A DNA stretch of 64,000 bases from Nyssa sinensis. Its lineage: Eukaryota > Streptophyta > Magnoliopsida > Cornales > Nyssaceae. The notes beneath the pieces were generated by a model, which ran no database searches, was not told where the DNA came from, and saw nothing but the letters and a program-made list of their open reading frames with translations. Of the stretch, positions 22,035-35,390 are shown piece by piece. The position numbers and the translations under genes are program-made. Each line of letters begins with the position of its first letter. Positions within the stretch are counted from its first letter, which is position 1. The stretch is taken from positions 2,207,001-2,271,000 of the forward strand of contig CM018031.1 of the NCBI GenBank assembly GCA_008638375.1, written 5' to 3'.

Positions 22035-24829
22035 GTAGAAGAGAAAATTGTAAAGGACAAAAGTTTATGTGTATCTCCTCCTCAACTTGTAATCCTAAGG
22101 TGCCTTGGTTGAGTTGATACTCCATTTCTAGCTAAGTAGTATTAGAGTAAAATTAACAAATTAACGTCAAAACTTTGTTGATTTTTAAAAATTGATATCA
22201 AAGACAAGGACAAGAGATCCTAGTGGCTTCAACCTATTAAAGTAAGTTGAGTAATTGAAAAGGACAAAAGCCAGGCCGCGCCTAGAAGACTCCACAATCA
22301 AAGCCAATATGATCTCTAAAAGCTTGTGATAATGAATTTTTTTAGTGAAAATTCAATGTTTTCTAATTATAAAAGAATGAGATTTCTTATTAGATTCTAT
22401 CTTAGAACATGTGATCTGTGGGATATTGTTGGTGAAAAGTTAAATGGCGACATGTCCAAAATGATAGGTGAAAAGAAAGAAGAAAAGGTAATTACAGTAT
22501 TGTGAAAGGCAATACACCTTGATATTTGGGAGTTTATTGGATAGTCTAGATCTCCAAGTTATGTTTGGAAGATGTTGGAGACTATTGACTTAGATCGTAC
22601 AAGTAAGTTTTCATATAATGAAAGTTGGATGAAGCTGAGTTTACAAATGAAGATTATGAAAAATGTGAAGATGGTTGATGAAGAAAAGTGTCATGGTGAT
22701 GAAGCTGAGGAAATTGAACCACTTGAATGGGTAGAAGAAAAAGAAGTGAAAAAATAAGAAATAGTTAAAAATGTGGAAATAAAATAAAGTGAAGAAATTA
22801 AAGTACCGGAGAATATGGAGGAGAAAAATTGTGAAGAAGAGGCAAAAAATCATTCAAGTTGAAGAGTCATAAACTTCATGTATGTTTACAAAAATCATTT
22901 TGAAGAGTCATAAGTAATGCAGTGAATTCTCTATCAGTTATCAATAGTGTTCATCTCTTTTACCATTTGAAATTCAATAAGATCTATATCCATAACATGG
23001 GCTCCATTGTTCAGTAAGTGGATTATGGTTCTGCTATGGTGGTGGCCAAATGTGGTCATTTATACCACAACCGGCATACAAGTCCAGTTAAAGTAAGACT
23101 TTATGTATGTACAAACAAAGTTTCCTATGGTAGGTACATTGCATGCGCATGTGAACCGGATGTTTTCAAGGACGTGAGAAGGTAAAAAAAAAAAGGTAGA
23201 ACAAAAGATTAGAAGATTTTTATAAAGGAAAATCTCAATATAAGTCCTTTTGTCGAGTCAAAAACAAGTAAATCAAGAATAACACATGATTAGAGGCCGT
23301 AATTAGGGTGATTAACTAGAAATTGCAATTTGCAGGTGCTTTCAACGAATTGGTTTTCCATTTTTAGTCAAAGTCACAATGTTCTAATGTTTTATAACCA
23401 CAACATTTTACCATCGCAAGGAGCCGTCACATGCTACTATGAAAATACTATAGTGTAAACTATCATAATTATACTGTCCTGAGAGTATAAGGGAATCTCA
23501 CAGGATTTAATTAATCAATTTTTTATAATTCAAGACCAATAAAAAGTTCACAATTCATATTACAAGACTCATTTTAGTACTACTTTTAAAAAGAAATTCT
23601 ACTACTCGTCACTTTGACAGTAGTGTTATGATTTGTACCTTTTTAAAAAGAAATTATGTTAACGGGTTAGCAGACTTGACATGTTACAAATGGCATCTCT
23701 CATAGATTTAGATTAAATATAACGTCCTACGTTCTTTGTCCCAATAATTTGAACAAAAAATTTACAATATTATGACTAAAAAGTTTCAATTTAAATTATT
23801 AGTAATAAAACTTGTGGTGTCTCATATATTAATTAAATTATTATCACTCAATTGATGTAGAATATGAGTATTAGATTAAAGCTTCTAAAATATCTACTTA
23901 CGGACAGAGATATTTGAATAGACACCACAACTATATAGTCATATTGGACAAATGTGGTATCCCACATCAGTTGGGTGAAAAGATTTTGTTGGCATATAAA
24001 ATACTACAAAACTTATTCCTAAAAAATTAGACCTAAACATTGTGGGTTATGTGATTAGACTCTTTCATCAGAATATTAGGTTAGCAACTTTAGGGTGATA
24101 AAGAGCCCAAAGCCTTTGTTCCCTGTATTAGATTTTCTAAGCTGTATTGCACTTAATTTATGGGTCTCAGAGTGCATTGCACTCGGTCCAATGAACATCC
24201 CATACATTCTGCTATTGTGGCTTTCATTCGTTGACTTTCATTCGTTGACTAAAATACAATGTACCGGAACTAAGAAACAACTTTTTACTTAGCAAGCATC
24301 CCACTTGTTCTCTCACATCCCACTTGCGCTATCATTTTTATTTCATTCCCATCTCAAGCGATTTAATTTCTTAATTTATTTAATTCTCTTAGTATTTATT
24401 TCAGCATACCAAATTTGGTCTTACAATTTCTAATTTTTAAACAAAAGTTTATTTTGTACAAAAGAAGTTTATAAGATGAACAAAAACAAGTTTAAACATA
24501 TTCTAAAATTCACTAATTTATTGAGTTTAACTGAAACACGACTCAAGCTTAGGTTGTGATCATCTTAATTAAAAATTTATTTAATATCGTTTCAAATATA
24601 AATGTCAAATTTGTAAAAATAATTTAAAATTCATTAATTTATTAATGAATCAAGTTTGGAGAATCCATTGCTTGATTCATTTTCAGTCCTATAAATTTAT
24701 TTATTTTTTTGGTATTTTGCTAGCAGAACTACTGCAGGTTTGGCTTCCCTAATATTGATGGAACAAAGTCTCTTGTTTTTTTGTTTTTTTACTATCAAAA
24801 TAAAAAAGAAAATTAGAAATAATGGGTTT

Positions 24830-25900
24830 TTGAACATAATTTTTCTTTTTACTATCTTTGAGTTAAAATTAAAGTAGGTCTCACACATTAATTTTGATAG
24901 GTTCACATGAAAATATGTTCTCCTCCATGAGGAGATTAATACGTATACTGAGTTGCTCAAAACCATTAAAGAGTAAATGCCAAATTGCCTCCAAACATCA
25001 CAACTTGAAAATGGTAACAAAAACTTGAAACTTGTGTCCCACATAATGGATACAAGGCTTTTAAAGACTATATATACAATGACATTGAATGAATGTTTAG
25101 GTTCTTAGAGGTACCCAAGTTTTGTTGATGGGAGAGGACCTAGCATACACATTGAACCAATTTTGGACCTGGGCTTGGCCGTTGTTTATATATTTTTTGG
25201 GGGGAAAATTCATTTAAATATTTTTTTAAAAGCGCTATCGTTTAATCGTTTTGCGATTACGTTTAATTTTGGTTTAAAATCTAAAAATATTATTGTTTTG
25301 CGATTACGTTTGATTTGAATTTTGACTAAATAGAGTCTTTTTCATTGGGTACGACTGTGTCTGCTTGCAAACAAACACAACCAAAGCTTCAAGCATGTAT
25401 CAAACATGCACGAAGAAGTTTATATAAGCACACTGTCACAACATAATTCATATACTTCATATCATTCAGTGCATCCATATAAGAGAGAGTTCAAACGTTT
25501 CTGATTCCTTGTGTGATTACGTTTGATTTTGGTTTAAAATTAAAAAATGTTGTTGTTTTTCGATTACGTTTGGTTTGAATTTTAATTGAATGGACGTCTT
25601 CTTCATTAGGTGCGACTGCAAACAGACACAACCAAAGCTTCAAGCATGTACCAAACATGCACGAAGAAGTTTATATAAACACACTGTCACTACATAATTC
25701 ATATACTTCATATCATTCAGTGCATCCATATAATTAGAGAGTTCAAACATTTCTGGTTTGCTGTGCATAAAGAAAGTTGTGTTTAATCACTGTGTGATAA
25801 CCATTTTATCTTGGGAGGCATACATCACAGAAATTCGTTAGCACTGTATTACAATGGTGTATTCTGTCTTAAAGAAACAGCGTCAAATGCTAGACTTGGT
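24830..25900 (+). mobile_element. LTR-like module with doubled TATA unit (copy 2)
   Basis: Same structure as 2940-4010: two tandem units, each with a GCATGT-n5-ACATGC inverted repeat and a TATATAA box. The near-identity shows that it duplicated along with its surroundings rather than by fresh transposition. Confidence 0.4.
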
Positions 25901-28570
25901 TTACATCATTTTTTTGTATTTTTTCAGTTCTGTTCAAATATAGTACATTTTTGTAATCTTTATTTTCAATTCTTTGATCTGTTTTCCATATCCAGAATAC
26001 TAATTTTTTGTTAGAATTCAATTTTGGAATTTCAGTTTCAAATCCGGCTTTTCAGTTTATTGTTTTTTTTCCTCCAAAATTTAGTTTTTCTAAAACAGTG
26101 TATATTTACTGCAAATCAAAATCTGTTTTTAGTTACAAAACTATATAAAACTAATTCTTGTTCTGAAAAAAATATTGAGTTGTATTTTTTACAGACTTTT
26201 TTGCAGACCAAATACACACTTGCAAACAGCCAAACCACCTAGTGAATGTATATAATTCAACTTTGTTGTTTCGTACAAAAAAAATATTTAATTGTTTCGT
26301 ACAAAAATATTTACCCATCTCTTTAATTCTATCAACTTTGTTGGTTGATATCATTTAATTGTTTATCTTTAATTCCATTAGAATTTCATCAGATTCCATC
26401 CCTGTTTTACATCTCAGGAAGGTGCTACCCAGTAAAGTACTCTCCTCCCTAATTCAGATAAATTAATTGTGTATAGTACTGACTTTGTGTATAATGTGTA
26501 AGTTTTTATTTATTTGCAAGTTGGAGGTTAGAACTGAAAAAAGAAAATAAATAAATAAATAAGTCAACTTAGGGGAATCAGAGTTTACCCAAATAAAAAA
26601 TGATCCACATCCAAAGAAACTACCAACTGTCAATTTCCCCTTCTTTAAAGCAATTCTTTTTTTAAAAAAATATATATGCTAAATATAAATCTTTAAAGGC
26701 ACAATAATAATAATAATAATAATATCCAGTTAGTAATGCTAGCTTTATTTTCAAATTTCATGATATGATATCCAGTTATTATAACACTATCAATTCATGA
26801 AAATTAATATTTTTTTATAAGATTTTTAAATAAACTTAACATTATTGTTGTATAAAATATATTCTTTGGACAAAGTATAATTATTTAATAAGATGTCGTT
26901 CCACATCATTTCAAATATTGTATAATTATACTTTCACTAACTCTACAACTTTTAAAATTTCATGAAAAAATTACTTATAATAAATATCAAAAAAATTTAA
27001 TTTTTTTTTTTGTTTTTGTAAGAGACAATCATATCACATCAAATAATAACACAAAATAATATGTGTGTACATATATATATACATATATATATATATTGAA
27101 TTTATCACTACATAATTTACTGTCACGAGGGAATTAGCTTCGGCAATTTAAGGGAGTACTCTCCTCATTACGATGCCAATGATGTCAGTGTATTACGTAT
27201 GGCACCAGATGTTATGCCAATGATGTCAGTATATTACGTATGGCACCAGATGTTAGGTGTAATGTATGGGATTATGGAAATGATCAAATTTGCCACAGTT
27301 GTTGAAGGTAGACTTCAATTTTATTTATTGCATGTTGGAGGAGACTTTTAAGTATCAGTAATCTGCCAAGCCCTGAGCTGCCGCATGGGTGCATGGCTCT
27401 TTGATGTTCTTTCTCTTGTACAGTCTTTATTTAGTTTATAAATTTTTTGTACTTACCTAAATAAAAAAATAAAAAAGGACAGAGACATCTATTTTTTTTC
27501 TTAATTTCACTATTTTGTCCAACAATTTAATTAGAATTTTACAACTATATTTTATATCCCCCACATGAAAATGATTCCTCTTTAATTCTAACAACTTTGT
27601 AGGTAGAAATCATCATCACCGCACCAATTGGTAGGTTGCAAATTTATTATCATACGTTAGCATTTCATAAATATTGAAAAGTAAAAGAGAAAAATTAAAA
27701 TTTATTAAAATTTTGGTTAATAAGAAAGAGAAAATTCTCTTTAAAAATCAGATTCATATAACTGTCTTTTTTCCTAAAAAATGTCACTTCTATTTTCCTA
27801 AAGAAACACAATAAAAATTATGTTTCTTGAGCTTAAATTTTTTACCTATTTTAATTTTTTGAGCTTAAATTTTTATTAAACATCAGGGTAATTTTTAGGT
27901 CCCACAATTGGTATCAGAGATAGTTACGATCTTGGGATAATTTATCAGAGCCAGTTACGATCTTGAGATAACTTATCAGAGACAGTTACGATCTTGGAGT
28001 AACTTATCAAAGCCAAGTTCGATCTTGGGAAGCTGCGAAAAAATCAAAGTTTGGTCTCGTTCTTGGATTATTGCAAAGAATTGTAGTTCTCATTTTACTT
28101 AAGATTGCGATCTTGAGTGGTTTGTTGAAGAGTTCTTCTCTTATTTTTTGTTCAACAATTTGATATCAGAGTAATTTTTGGGTCCTACAAGTGAAGATGG
28201 TTGATGAAGAAAAGTGTCATGGTGATGAAGCTGAGGAAATTGAACCACTTGAATGGGTAGAAGAAAAAGAAGTGAAAAAAATAAGAAATAGTTGAAAATG
28301 TGGAAATAAAATAAAGTGAAGAAATTAAAGTACCAGAGAATATGGAAGAGAAAAATGGTAACGAAGAGGCAAAAAAGTCATTCAAGTTGAAGAGTAATAA
28401 ACTTCAAGTATGTTTACAAAAATCATTTTGAAGAGTCATAAGTAATGCAGTAAATTCTATAAAATACTGAAATCATAACAGTCATCACACAACAAACTCA
28501 TAAAATAATTTTTCGTAGAAAATTGCCATTCATACTTGATTTTCGTCCCAGAGTGTAAGGTTTTGTTGTC

Positions 28571-28686
28571 TATAAATAGGGCTTCTCTCTCTTCTTTTCT
28601 AAGACCAACGATCATCACACAACGAGCTCATAAAATAATTCTTCATAAGGCTTAGTGGAGGAATAGAAAGTTTTACAACGATCAAG
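28571..28686 (+). promoter_or_regulatory. Orphan DUF247-type promoter and leader exon (copy 2)
   Basis: TATAAATA at 28571-28578, a leader like that of genes 2 and 4, then a GTGACT donor at 28686. It lies about 2.2 kb upstream of a second, better-matched module (30749) that is nearer to DUF247 gene 2. It could be an alternative start for gene 2 or a relic. Confidence 0.45.
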
Positions 28687-30100
28687 TGACTTCTTTTAAT
28701 ATCCGTTAAATTCATATTTTCTATTAGTACATTTATCTTGACCTTATTTCATTCATATTTAATATTGTAGGCTATATATATTAATAAGTCTTGTTTGTTT
28801 TGTTAGAAAAATAATTCAGGAAAAAAAATTTAGAATAGTATTTGGAGGAAGAAAAATCATTTATTCCAAATTTTCAGTTATTTGATTGTACATTCCAAAT
28901 TTGTTTGAAGAATATTTTTTTATTATTTGGAAGATTGTAATATTAACAATAGTTTGGTGACCATATTTAGTAAGAGAAAGACACTTTCTTTTTTCTCTGT
29001 AACTATTTTTTCGATAACTTTTGTATTTTTGGGGATTGTTGAGCTCCTGTCATGGAACTATACTTTTTATAATTATTTCTTCTAGTACATGAGACTACTC
29101 CCCTTTCAAAAATTCTCCTTTTCTGATTGAGCTTGTGAAATCATTATCATTAGCAGGCCAACTCGAAAAAATTTGAGGCCAAAAATGAAAATTCTAAATA
29201 AGGCCGTTTTATTTGTCAATATTAATAGTTTTAAATTTAAATTTATTATTTTCACGTTTTTTAATAAAAAATTAATAATTAAATTTTTGTATTTAAGTTT
29301 TGCTAACATATTCTTTTTAATTGATTTATCATTGTTGGATGTAAAAGAATGTATTTAAATTTGGTAGAGGGGTACAACTCATTCAATAAGAAAATATTAG
29401 AAAACGAGTTTATTAAAATAAAGAGTTATAATTAATAAAAATATTTAGCTTTTTTATTTGAGAACAAATTTGACCATTGGTCAACTTTGTGTGATTGTTG
29501 GATAAAAAGGTGAAATATGATTCTATAATGATCTTTTTGTTCTGAGTTTTTTCTCTTAGCCTAGACTTGTGTGTTTTTTGTGTCCGTACTTATACTTTTA
29601 ATATGTGCTATACTGTAAATAATATATAAATATGATTTTTTTTTTTAAGGTAGAGTCTAAAATTATTATTTTGTTGACTTTATAACTGAAGTAAGCTGAT
29701 TATTTGTTAGATAGATGAACATATGCGCGAATAAAAATGTTATTCCTTAAAATAGATACAATATATAATCTTTTTATGAAGAAAGTGTATGAGCAACAGG
29801 AATATATATATATATGTATATATATATATGCATATCTTATTTTTATGCCAAAAATCTTATACTTGTCAAAAAAAATATTAAATAAAATTATTGTGCATTT
29901 AACTCAATTCAACAAAATCTTAATTCTATTATTTGGAATCAATCAATTGAATCTTTTTTTGTCATGCTGTTTTATTTATGTTGTTAGAGTGACTTTAAGA
30001 GTGACTTTAGGAGGAGAGACATCCCTCCAATTACGGATATGATCCATATTAATGTACTATTCATGTTCTAAGAGAGCATCTATTCTAACACCCATTTTAG

Positions 30101-30748
30101 ATCCAGTTACGAATAGTAAAAAAGTGGATGTAGTATGAATATTATAGAAAAGAGATTCAAAAGTTAATTGGAAGAGAGAGAAAGTTCTGTTCTTCTTCCT
30201 AAAATCCTTCGATGGTAACAGCAAGGGTCCATTTCAAAACAGAAATGTGAAAGGAAGGAGAAATAAAACCATTCTTTGACATGGCTTCAGCTACTAGGAA
30301 GGAAGCCATTTATGATCCTCAGTCCTTGGAGACAAACAAAGGGTAATCTGCAATGAATTCAAACAAAGTTTTAATTAAAAAAAAAATGTCAGTGATTTGC
30401 CAGCTGTAGTCACTGATTCACCACACGAAACCCTCCAATTATTTTTAGTTGTAGATGTTTCCATCACCACTGGACTATTGGTTCTCATAATCTACATGAT
30501 CACACGCATCATTTGTTGTCACTTTTATTACTTAAACACTTGTAATTTTAAAATTAATTTAGTCCAAGATAATTGTTGAATTGTCACTTTTATTACTTAA
30601 ACACTTGCAATTCTAAAATTAATTAAGTCCAAGATAATTGTTGAATTGAAGTGATAAGATACGCAAAATTATTTTATGAATTCGTCATATGTTTGTGATG
30701 ATCTCACAGAAAATTTCCCTCCATACTTGAGTGTGAGGTTTCTCCCTC
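30101..30748. repeat. Upstream block shared by DUF247 genes 2 and 4
   Basis: About 30190-30748 matches 50655-51223 upstream of gene 4. It includes a tandem pair of about 62 bp (each with ACTTTTATTACTTAAACACT, near 30522-30645) and a 21-codon ORF from ATG 30281 conserved in both copies (50754 in the other). I do not recognise that peptide and make no gene call. Confidence 0.75.
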
Positions 30749-30872
30749 TATAAATAAGGCTTATCTCTTCTTTTCGATCTATTAACAACTTCCTTATCTT
30801 CTTTCTCATTTCTTCTACCGTATAGTTCTTCACAAGGCTTAATGAAGGAGTAGAAAGCTTTACAATAATCAA
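30749..30872 (+). promoter_or_regulatory. Promoter and leader exon of DUF247 gene 2
   Basis: TATAAATA at 30749-30756, followed about 30 bases on by a pyrimidine-rich likely start region and a leader ending at 30872 with donor GTGAGT (30873). The likely acceptor is CCAG at 33036-33039, giving a leader intron of about 2.17 kb that joins 9 bases before the ATG. The leader contains a 3-codon upstream ORF, Met-Lys-Glu-stop (30842-30853). TATA box and splice signals are seen directly; transcription itself is inferred. Confidence 0.55.
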
Positions 30873-33039
30873 GTGAGTTTTTTCAATATCCGTTAAATTC
30901 ATTTTTTCCTATTACTACATTGATCTTGACCTTATTTCATTCATGTTTAATATTATAGGCTATATTAATAAGTCTTGTTTGTTTTGTTGGAAAAATAAAA
31001 TTCATGAAAACAATATTTTTTTAAGAATAGTATTTAGAGGAAGAAAAATCATTTATTCCAAATTCTCAGTTATTTGGTTGTACATTCTAAATTTGTTTCA
31101 AGAATTTTTTTTCTTTTTTTTTTGGAAGATTAACAATAGATTGGTGACCATATTTAGTAAGAGAAAGAAACTTTTTTTTTCTAACTTTTTTTAAATAATT
31201 TTTTCCATTTTATATAAAATTAAATTTTAAATAAATAATTTATATTTTTTAGCCCAAGAATATTCTAATTAATATTTATTTAAGAATGAAAAAGAAATAG
31301 TTAGAAAAAAATGGTCAAAAATTTTTTTAAAAAAAACATGAAGGCGCAATATTGTCATTTTTAAAAAATTGAACTAGAGAGTATGTCAGTTTAATTTCAG
31401 AAATCTCAAGGGATGTCATTGTAATTTATTCAAAAATCTATCATAATTTCATACTTCTATTTCAAAAGTCAGAAATCATAATCCAATAACATTCTACACA
31501 TATATAATTGAAAACTTGATTATTTAACCATTGCGTTAACAGTGTCCCTCCAAGTCATTTAAAAAACTTTCTATTGGTAATTTACTAAATAATATTTTAT
31601 AAATCTTTTTTTTTTATGAGGCAACAATATGTATTTACAGTTTGTAGCTAAAAATCCAAAGCTACAAACTAGAGAAATTATTATATGGTCCCGAAATATA
31701 AACAAGACCAATCATGATTTGTCATGTATATCAAAATTATTTTTTGTCTCCTAAAACTCCAATATGTTATACACATGACAATTTATAATTGGCCATGATC
31801 ATTAATCCCGGACCAAACAATAATTGTTTGCTCAATTATATTATAAATGGACATTATTGTCATACAATAATTGGAATTAGCTTAATTAAAAAAAATTATA
31901 AAAAAATATTTTATTTTCTCTATATAGACTTATGATAAATGAAAATAACTCAATTTAAATTTATTAAGAAAATATTTTTTCTTTAGAGTTGAATATTTAC
32001 TTAAAGTAGTGACTTACAACTTTTACAAAACACATATTTTTGTTTAATTTCTACATTTTTTTATTTAATTTTTATATAATTAAACATTAATTAACATGTC
32101 ATTTTAATGTGTTTTCGGATCTTATCTACAAGTATGATCATTTTAATATCTTGGAATAAAATTAGAAGTATAAGTGAAGGCAGTTTTGTTATTTTAAAAT
32201 ATTTAATTTTTTAACATCAGATGAGCTTATAAATTTTTGTTGTGATGTGTGGACCTATTAAAAAAAATTCAAATAGATACAAAAAATTAAGCTTAATATG
32301 ATAAGCCCTTCTAAATCCTTCACAATGACCCACAGCAACTATCAATTACAAAAGAAGGAAAAATGGCAAGAGGTATAATGAAGCTATAAAGACAGAAAAA
32401 CATGACGGCAAATGTGTATATTTTACCTTTGTTGTGTTGGGGGACCCAGTGTGGGGGCCACGGGCCATGATGTGCTTGTGACGGAAGCCAAAACCAAAGA
32501 AAACTATTTTTTAAATGCATATTTGTCACTTTTGTTTTGTAATGAAATCCCATATTGTGGGTCTACTATGTGCTTGTGATGAGACTGAAAACATATAAAA
32601 ACAAATTGTTGCCAAAGTTCATTTAAAAAAAAAGCATGTAAGGGGAGAAAACCAACTACCAACTCTCGCTTTTTATTATAGTAGTAGATATATATATATA
32701 TATATATAAATAGGTTAGCAGCTATTAAAAACTTCTTATGTTGCATTGATCAGCAATGCCATTATGTTTTGCATCTCACTGGCCCTTTTTTTAACCCGTT
32801 TTTTCTGACAGACATTAAACTTTCATTTTGTTGTTTAGAAAAAATCGAAAGAACAAAACAAGCAAGCTTCATTGGATTTGTGCCTTATAGCAACTAAAAA
32901 ATTGTTTGACATAAAAATTCTTTTAACTATGCCATTATTTGTAATTTGATTTTAGATATTTTATATATTCTACTTTTCTTTCTTTTTTTTTGACATTCTT
33001 GGAAATTTGTTTTACTACAGAATATTTTTCTAATTCCAG
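30873..33039 (+). other. Predicted leader intron of DUF247 gene 2
   Basis: AT-rich, with a long (TA)n run at about 32687-32708. The first part repeats 28700-29000 and 51344-51660. The part 31982-32686 repeats upstream of pseudogene 1. No coding sequence is supported. Confidence 0.5.
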
Positions 33040-33048
33040 GTGATAAAG

Positions 33049-34569
33049 ATGGCTGAAGAAGGAGCTGAATCAGCTAATCAGGCACCCTTTATGCCTCTAA
33101 GCGCTAATATTAAAGAAAAGTTTGCTTGCTTATCTCATACACCCTCTAAGTCCTGTTTGTTCAAAATTCATGATCGACTACGCATGGAAAATAAGAAAGC
33201 TTATGAACCAGAAATACTCTCAATTGGTCCTTATCATCGTGAAAAAAAGAATGTACAAGCGATGGAAGAGCACAAATTACGGTATCTGAAATTGCTTCTT
33301 GAACGAAGTGAGGGGACAAGTGTACAGAAACAAGAAGTACTCTTGCAGCAGATGGACGAGGCCATGAGAGACTTGAAAAAAAAAGCACGCGAATGCTATG
33401 CCGACACTCCAAGAACTCTTGAGGATGATCGCGAATGCTATGTCGACACTCCAAGAACTCTTGAGGATGATGATAAGTTTGTTGAAATGATGCTTCTTGA
33501 TGGGTGCTTTATCATTGAGTTATTTTGGAGGCATATGGAGGGAACATCAAGAGAAGGGGATGATCCGATTTTCGATTTGGTTCAACCCCGGGGTAGTATA
33601 CGGCGTGATTTATTACTATATGAAAATCAACTTCCATTCTTTATACTCGTTCGGTTGGTTGAGCTTATCGAGCCTTCACTCTCACAACAACTCAGTGAGA
33701 TGGCCCGGTTTTTTTTTAGGGAAATGGACCCATCTCGACAGATCAAGCCTTCAGACTCACAATCCAACATCACCGACATGGTCTTGCGTTTGTTTCGTGA
33801 AATGTTAGCAATAGTACGTCCTGTTTCAGAATCTTCCATGGTTGTACAACCTTTAATATCGCCAAGTCCAGAGGATTTAGAATCTTCTGCTATAATGCCA
33901 CAAGGTACCGACGATGATGATAATGAAATTCATTTGCTATCCCTCATACATGATAGTTGGTTCCCTACATTGTCTGAAAGTGGGTCACCTGGAAATGAAA
34001 GTGAGTCACCTCGAAATGAGTTCATAAAATGTACCACAGAGCTGGTAGAAACTGGGATTAAGTTCAAGCAGGCCAAGGAATATACCTCTTTGTTGGACAT
34101 AAAATTCAATATCCGAAATGGGGTCATGAAAATCCCTCCGTTGCCCATTGACGATAATACAGAGTGCCTCTTCAGAAATCTAATTGCATATGAACAATAT
34201 CTTTGGGGTGCTCATTCAAAACGTGTCACTGACTATTGCATCTTCATGGATCGCCTCATCAATTCAGCAAAGGATGCTCAGGAACTTCGGCACCGTGGAA
34301 TTATTAATAACTGGTTAGGTGATGATGAAGTGATTTCCAAAATTTTTAACAACCTTGGAAATAATGTCTACATCTCTCCAGAATTCTGTTACTCACAAGT
34401 TTCCAAAGACGTGAATAAGTACTGTAAGAAACGTCTGAAAAAATGGCGGGCAAGCTTAATGCAGAAATATTTCAACAGTCCATGGGCCATCCTTTCGTTG
34501 CTTGCTGCTATTTTTTTGCTTTTACTTACCGTGATACAAACTATATTTGCCATTCTTTCCTATGTTTAA
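33049..34569 (+). CDS. DUF247 family protein (gene 2)
   Basis: A 506-residue DUF247 (PF03140, UPF0481-type) protein. These are plant-specific, usually membrane-associated proteins of unknown biochemical role; some grass members sit at the S and Z self-incompatibility loci. Visible landmarks are YEPEILSIGPYH (about 52-63), DGCFIIELF (151-159), a RRDLLLYENQLPFFIL block (about 184-199), LIAYEQ in the C-terminal half, and a single C-terminal membrane segment starting at YFNSPWAILSLLAA. I chose ATG 33049 because it follows the predicted splice acceptor by nine bases and matches genes 3 and 4 (GATAAARATG). It has a 14-codon tandem duplication (33391-33432 and 33433-33474) and another short repeat in the variable region (SESGSPGNESESPRN). 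It is about 70 residues longer than its neighbours, largely because of such insertions. Confidence 0.93.
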   Translation: MAEEGAESANQAPFMPLSANIKEKFACLSHTPSKSCLFKIHDRLRMENKKAYEPEILSIGPYHREKKNVQAMEEHKLRYLKLLLERSEGTSVQKQEVLLQQMDEAMRDLKKKARECYADTPRTLEDDRECYVDTPRTLEDDDKFVEMMLLDGCFIIELFWRHMEGTSREGDDPIFDLVQPRGSIRRDLLLYENQLPFFILVRLVELIEPSLSQQLSEMARFFFREMDPSRQIKPSDSQSNITDMVLRLFREMLAIVRPVSESSMVVQPLISPSPEDLESSAIMPQGTDDDDNEIHLLSLIHDSWFPTLSESGSPGNESESPRNEFIKCTTELVETGIKFKQAKEYTSLLDIKFNIRNGVMKIPPLPIDDNTECLFRNLIAYEQYLWGAHSKRVTDYCIFMDRLINSAKDAQELRHRGIINNWLGDDEVISKIFNNLGNNVYISPEFCYSQVSKDVNKYCKKRLKKWRASLMQKYFNSPWAILSLLAAIFLLLLTVIQTIFAILSYV

Positions 34570-35390
34570 TTAAGTAATCCGAGTCCTGTTGTTGTTCCCT
34601 TAATAAAAACTGCCATGTATTATGGAGGCAGTGAAGCTGGGTTTGAGAAAGCTTAGATCGAATCCTCCTTTTGAGGTGTCTTTGCTTTTTTCTTCTTCTA
34701 TTTTCCTGTATTTTTCTTCGTGTCTCTTTCCCTTTCATGTATTTGGCTGAGCAGAATAAATTGTTCAAATAAAATACATTCAGTAAATTGATGATTGATT
34801 ATTAGATAAGGATGTAGCACAACTGTTGAGATAACTTTCTGCATGCTCATCGGACTGCATGCATTTTAAACAACGACAACAAAAAAAAAAAAAAAGGCCA
34901 CATTGTGATACTTCTAAACAGCTAAGTAATTTTTTTAAGGGTTTAAGTTAAAGGGTACATGTGTTGTAAAGTAGACTTAATTTTACCAAAATTGTAAGGA
35001 AAATGATATTAATCCCTAAATTATATTTCTAATTGTTTTTTCAATGTGATGTTTCATGATATAATGATTTGAGTCTCACATTATGTAATTTTCAAATTTA
35101 TTATATTTTGACATATCAGAATTGAAAATACCAAGCACCACTCTAATGATAATTACCTATTAATGTTCATGAATGTAATTGAAGAGTCATTTTTAGAATA
35201 AGTTCATGTACTTAATTAATTAGTATTACTATGAGTCGTGTGTGAAGAGTCTAAAAGGTGTGTTGAAATGTGATCCTATTAAATATGGTTCATGTATAAA
35301 TATTGTTCATGAATAGATACACTTATAAATACTTTGTAACTTGGAAGTTTAAGTGAGAAAGTGGAAGTAAAAGGTAAAAGAGAAAATAGT
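34570..35390. other. DUF247 gene 2 3' flank
   Basis: Likely 3' UTR with AATAAA-type motifs near 34755-34772, then AT-rich spacer matching the flank of pseudogene 1. It ends in the left target-site half of the LINE insertion (35374-35390). No gene seen. Confidence 0.6.

Larger units (their letters stand above)
21888..30100. repeat. Segmental duplication copy 2
   Basis: This near-identical counterpart of 1-7645 (up to 29533) continues to about 30100, where it is shared with 37560-38100 of copy 3. It has the same order of parts: LINE tail, R (22665-22928), spacer, LTR-like module (24830-25900), 41-bp tandem duplication (about 27174-27255), R again (28191-28459) and the leader module. No intact gene is seen inside. 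It supplies the sequence that is hidden by the gap at the end of copy 1. Confidence 0.9.

Noticed and set aside
30281..30343. 21-codon ORF conserved upstream of DUF247 genes 2 and 4
   Set aside because: Too short to judge, upstream of the TATA box, and explained by the shared duplicated block.
33161..33454. Minus-strand ORFs inside DUF247 genes (also 48657-48884 and 53393-53695)
   Set aside because: They are antisense shadows of the DUF247 coding frame and carry no domain.
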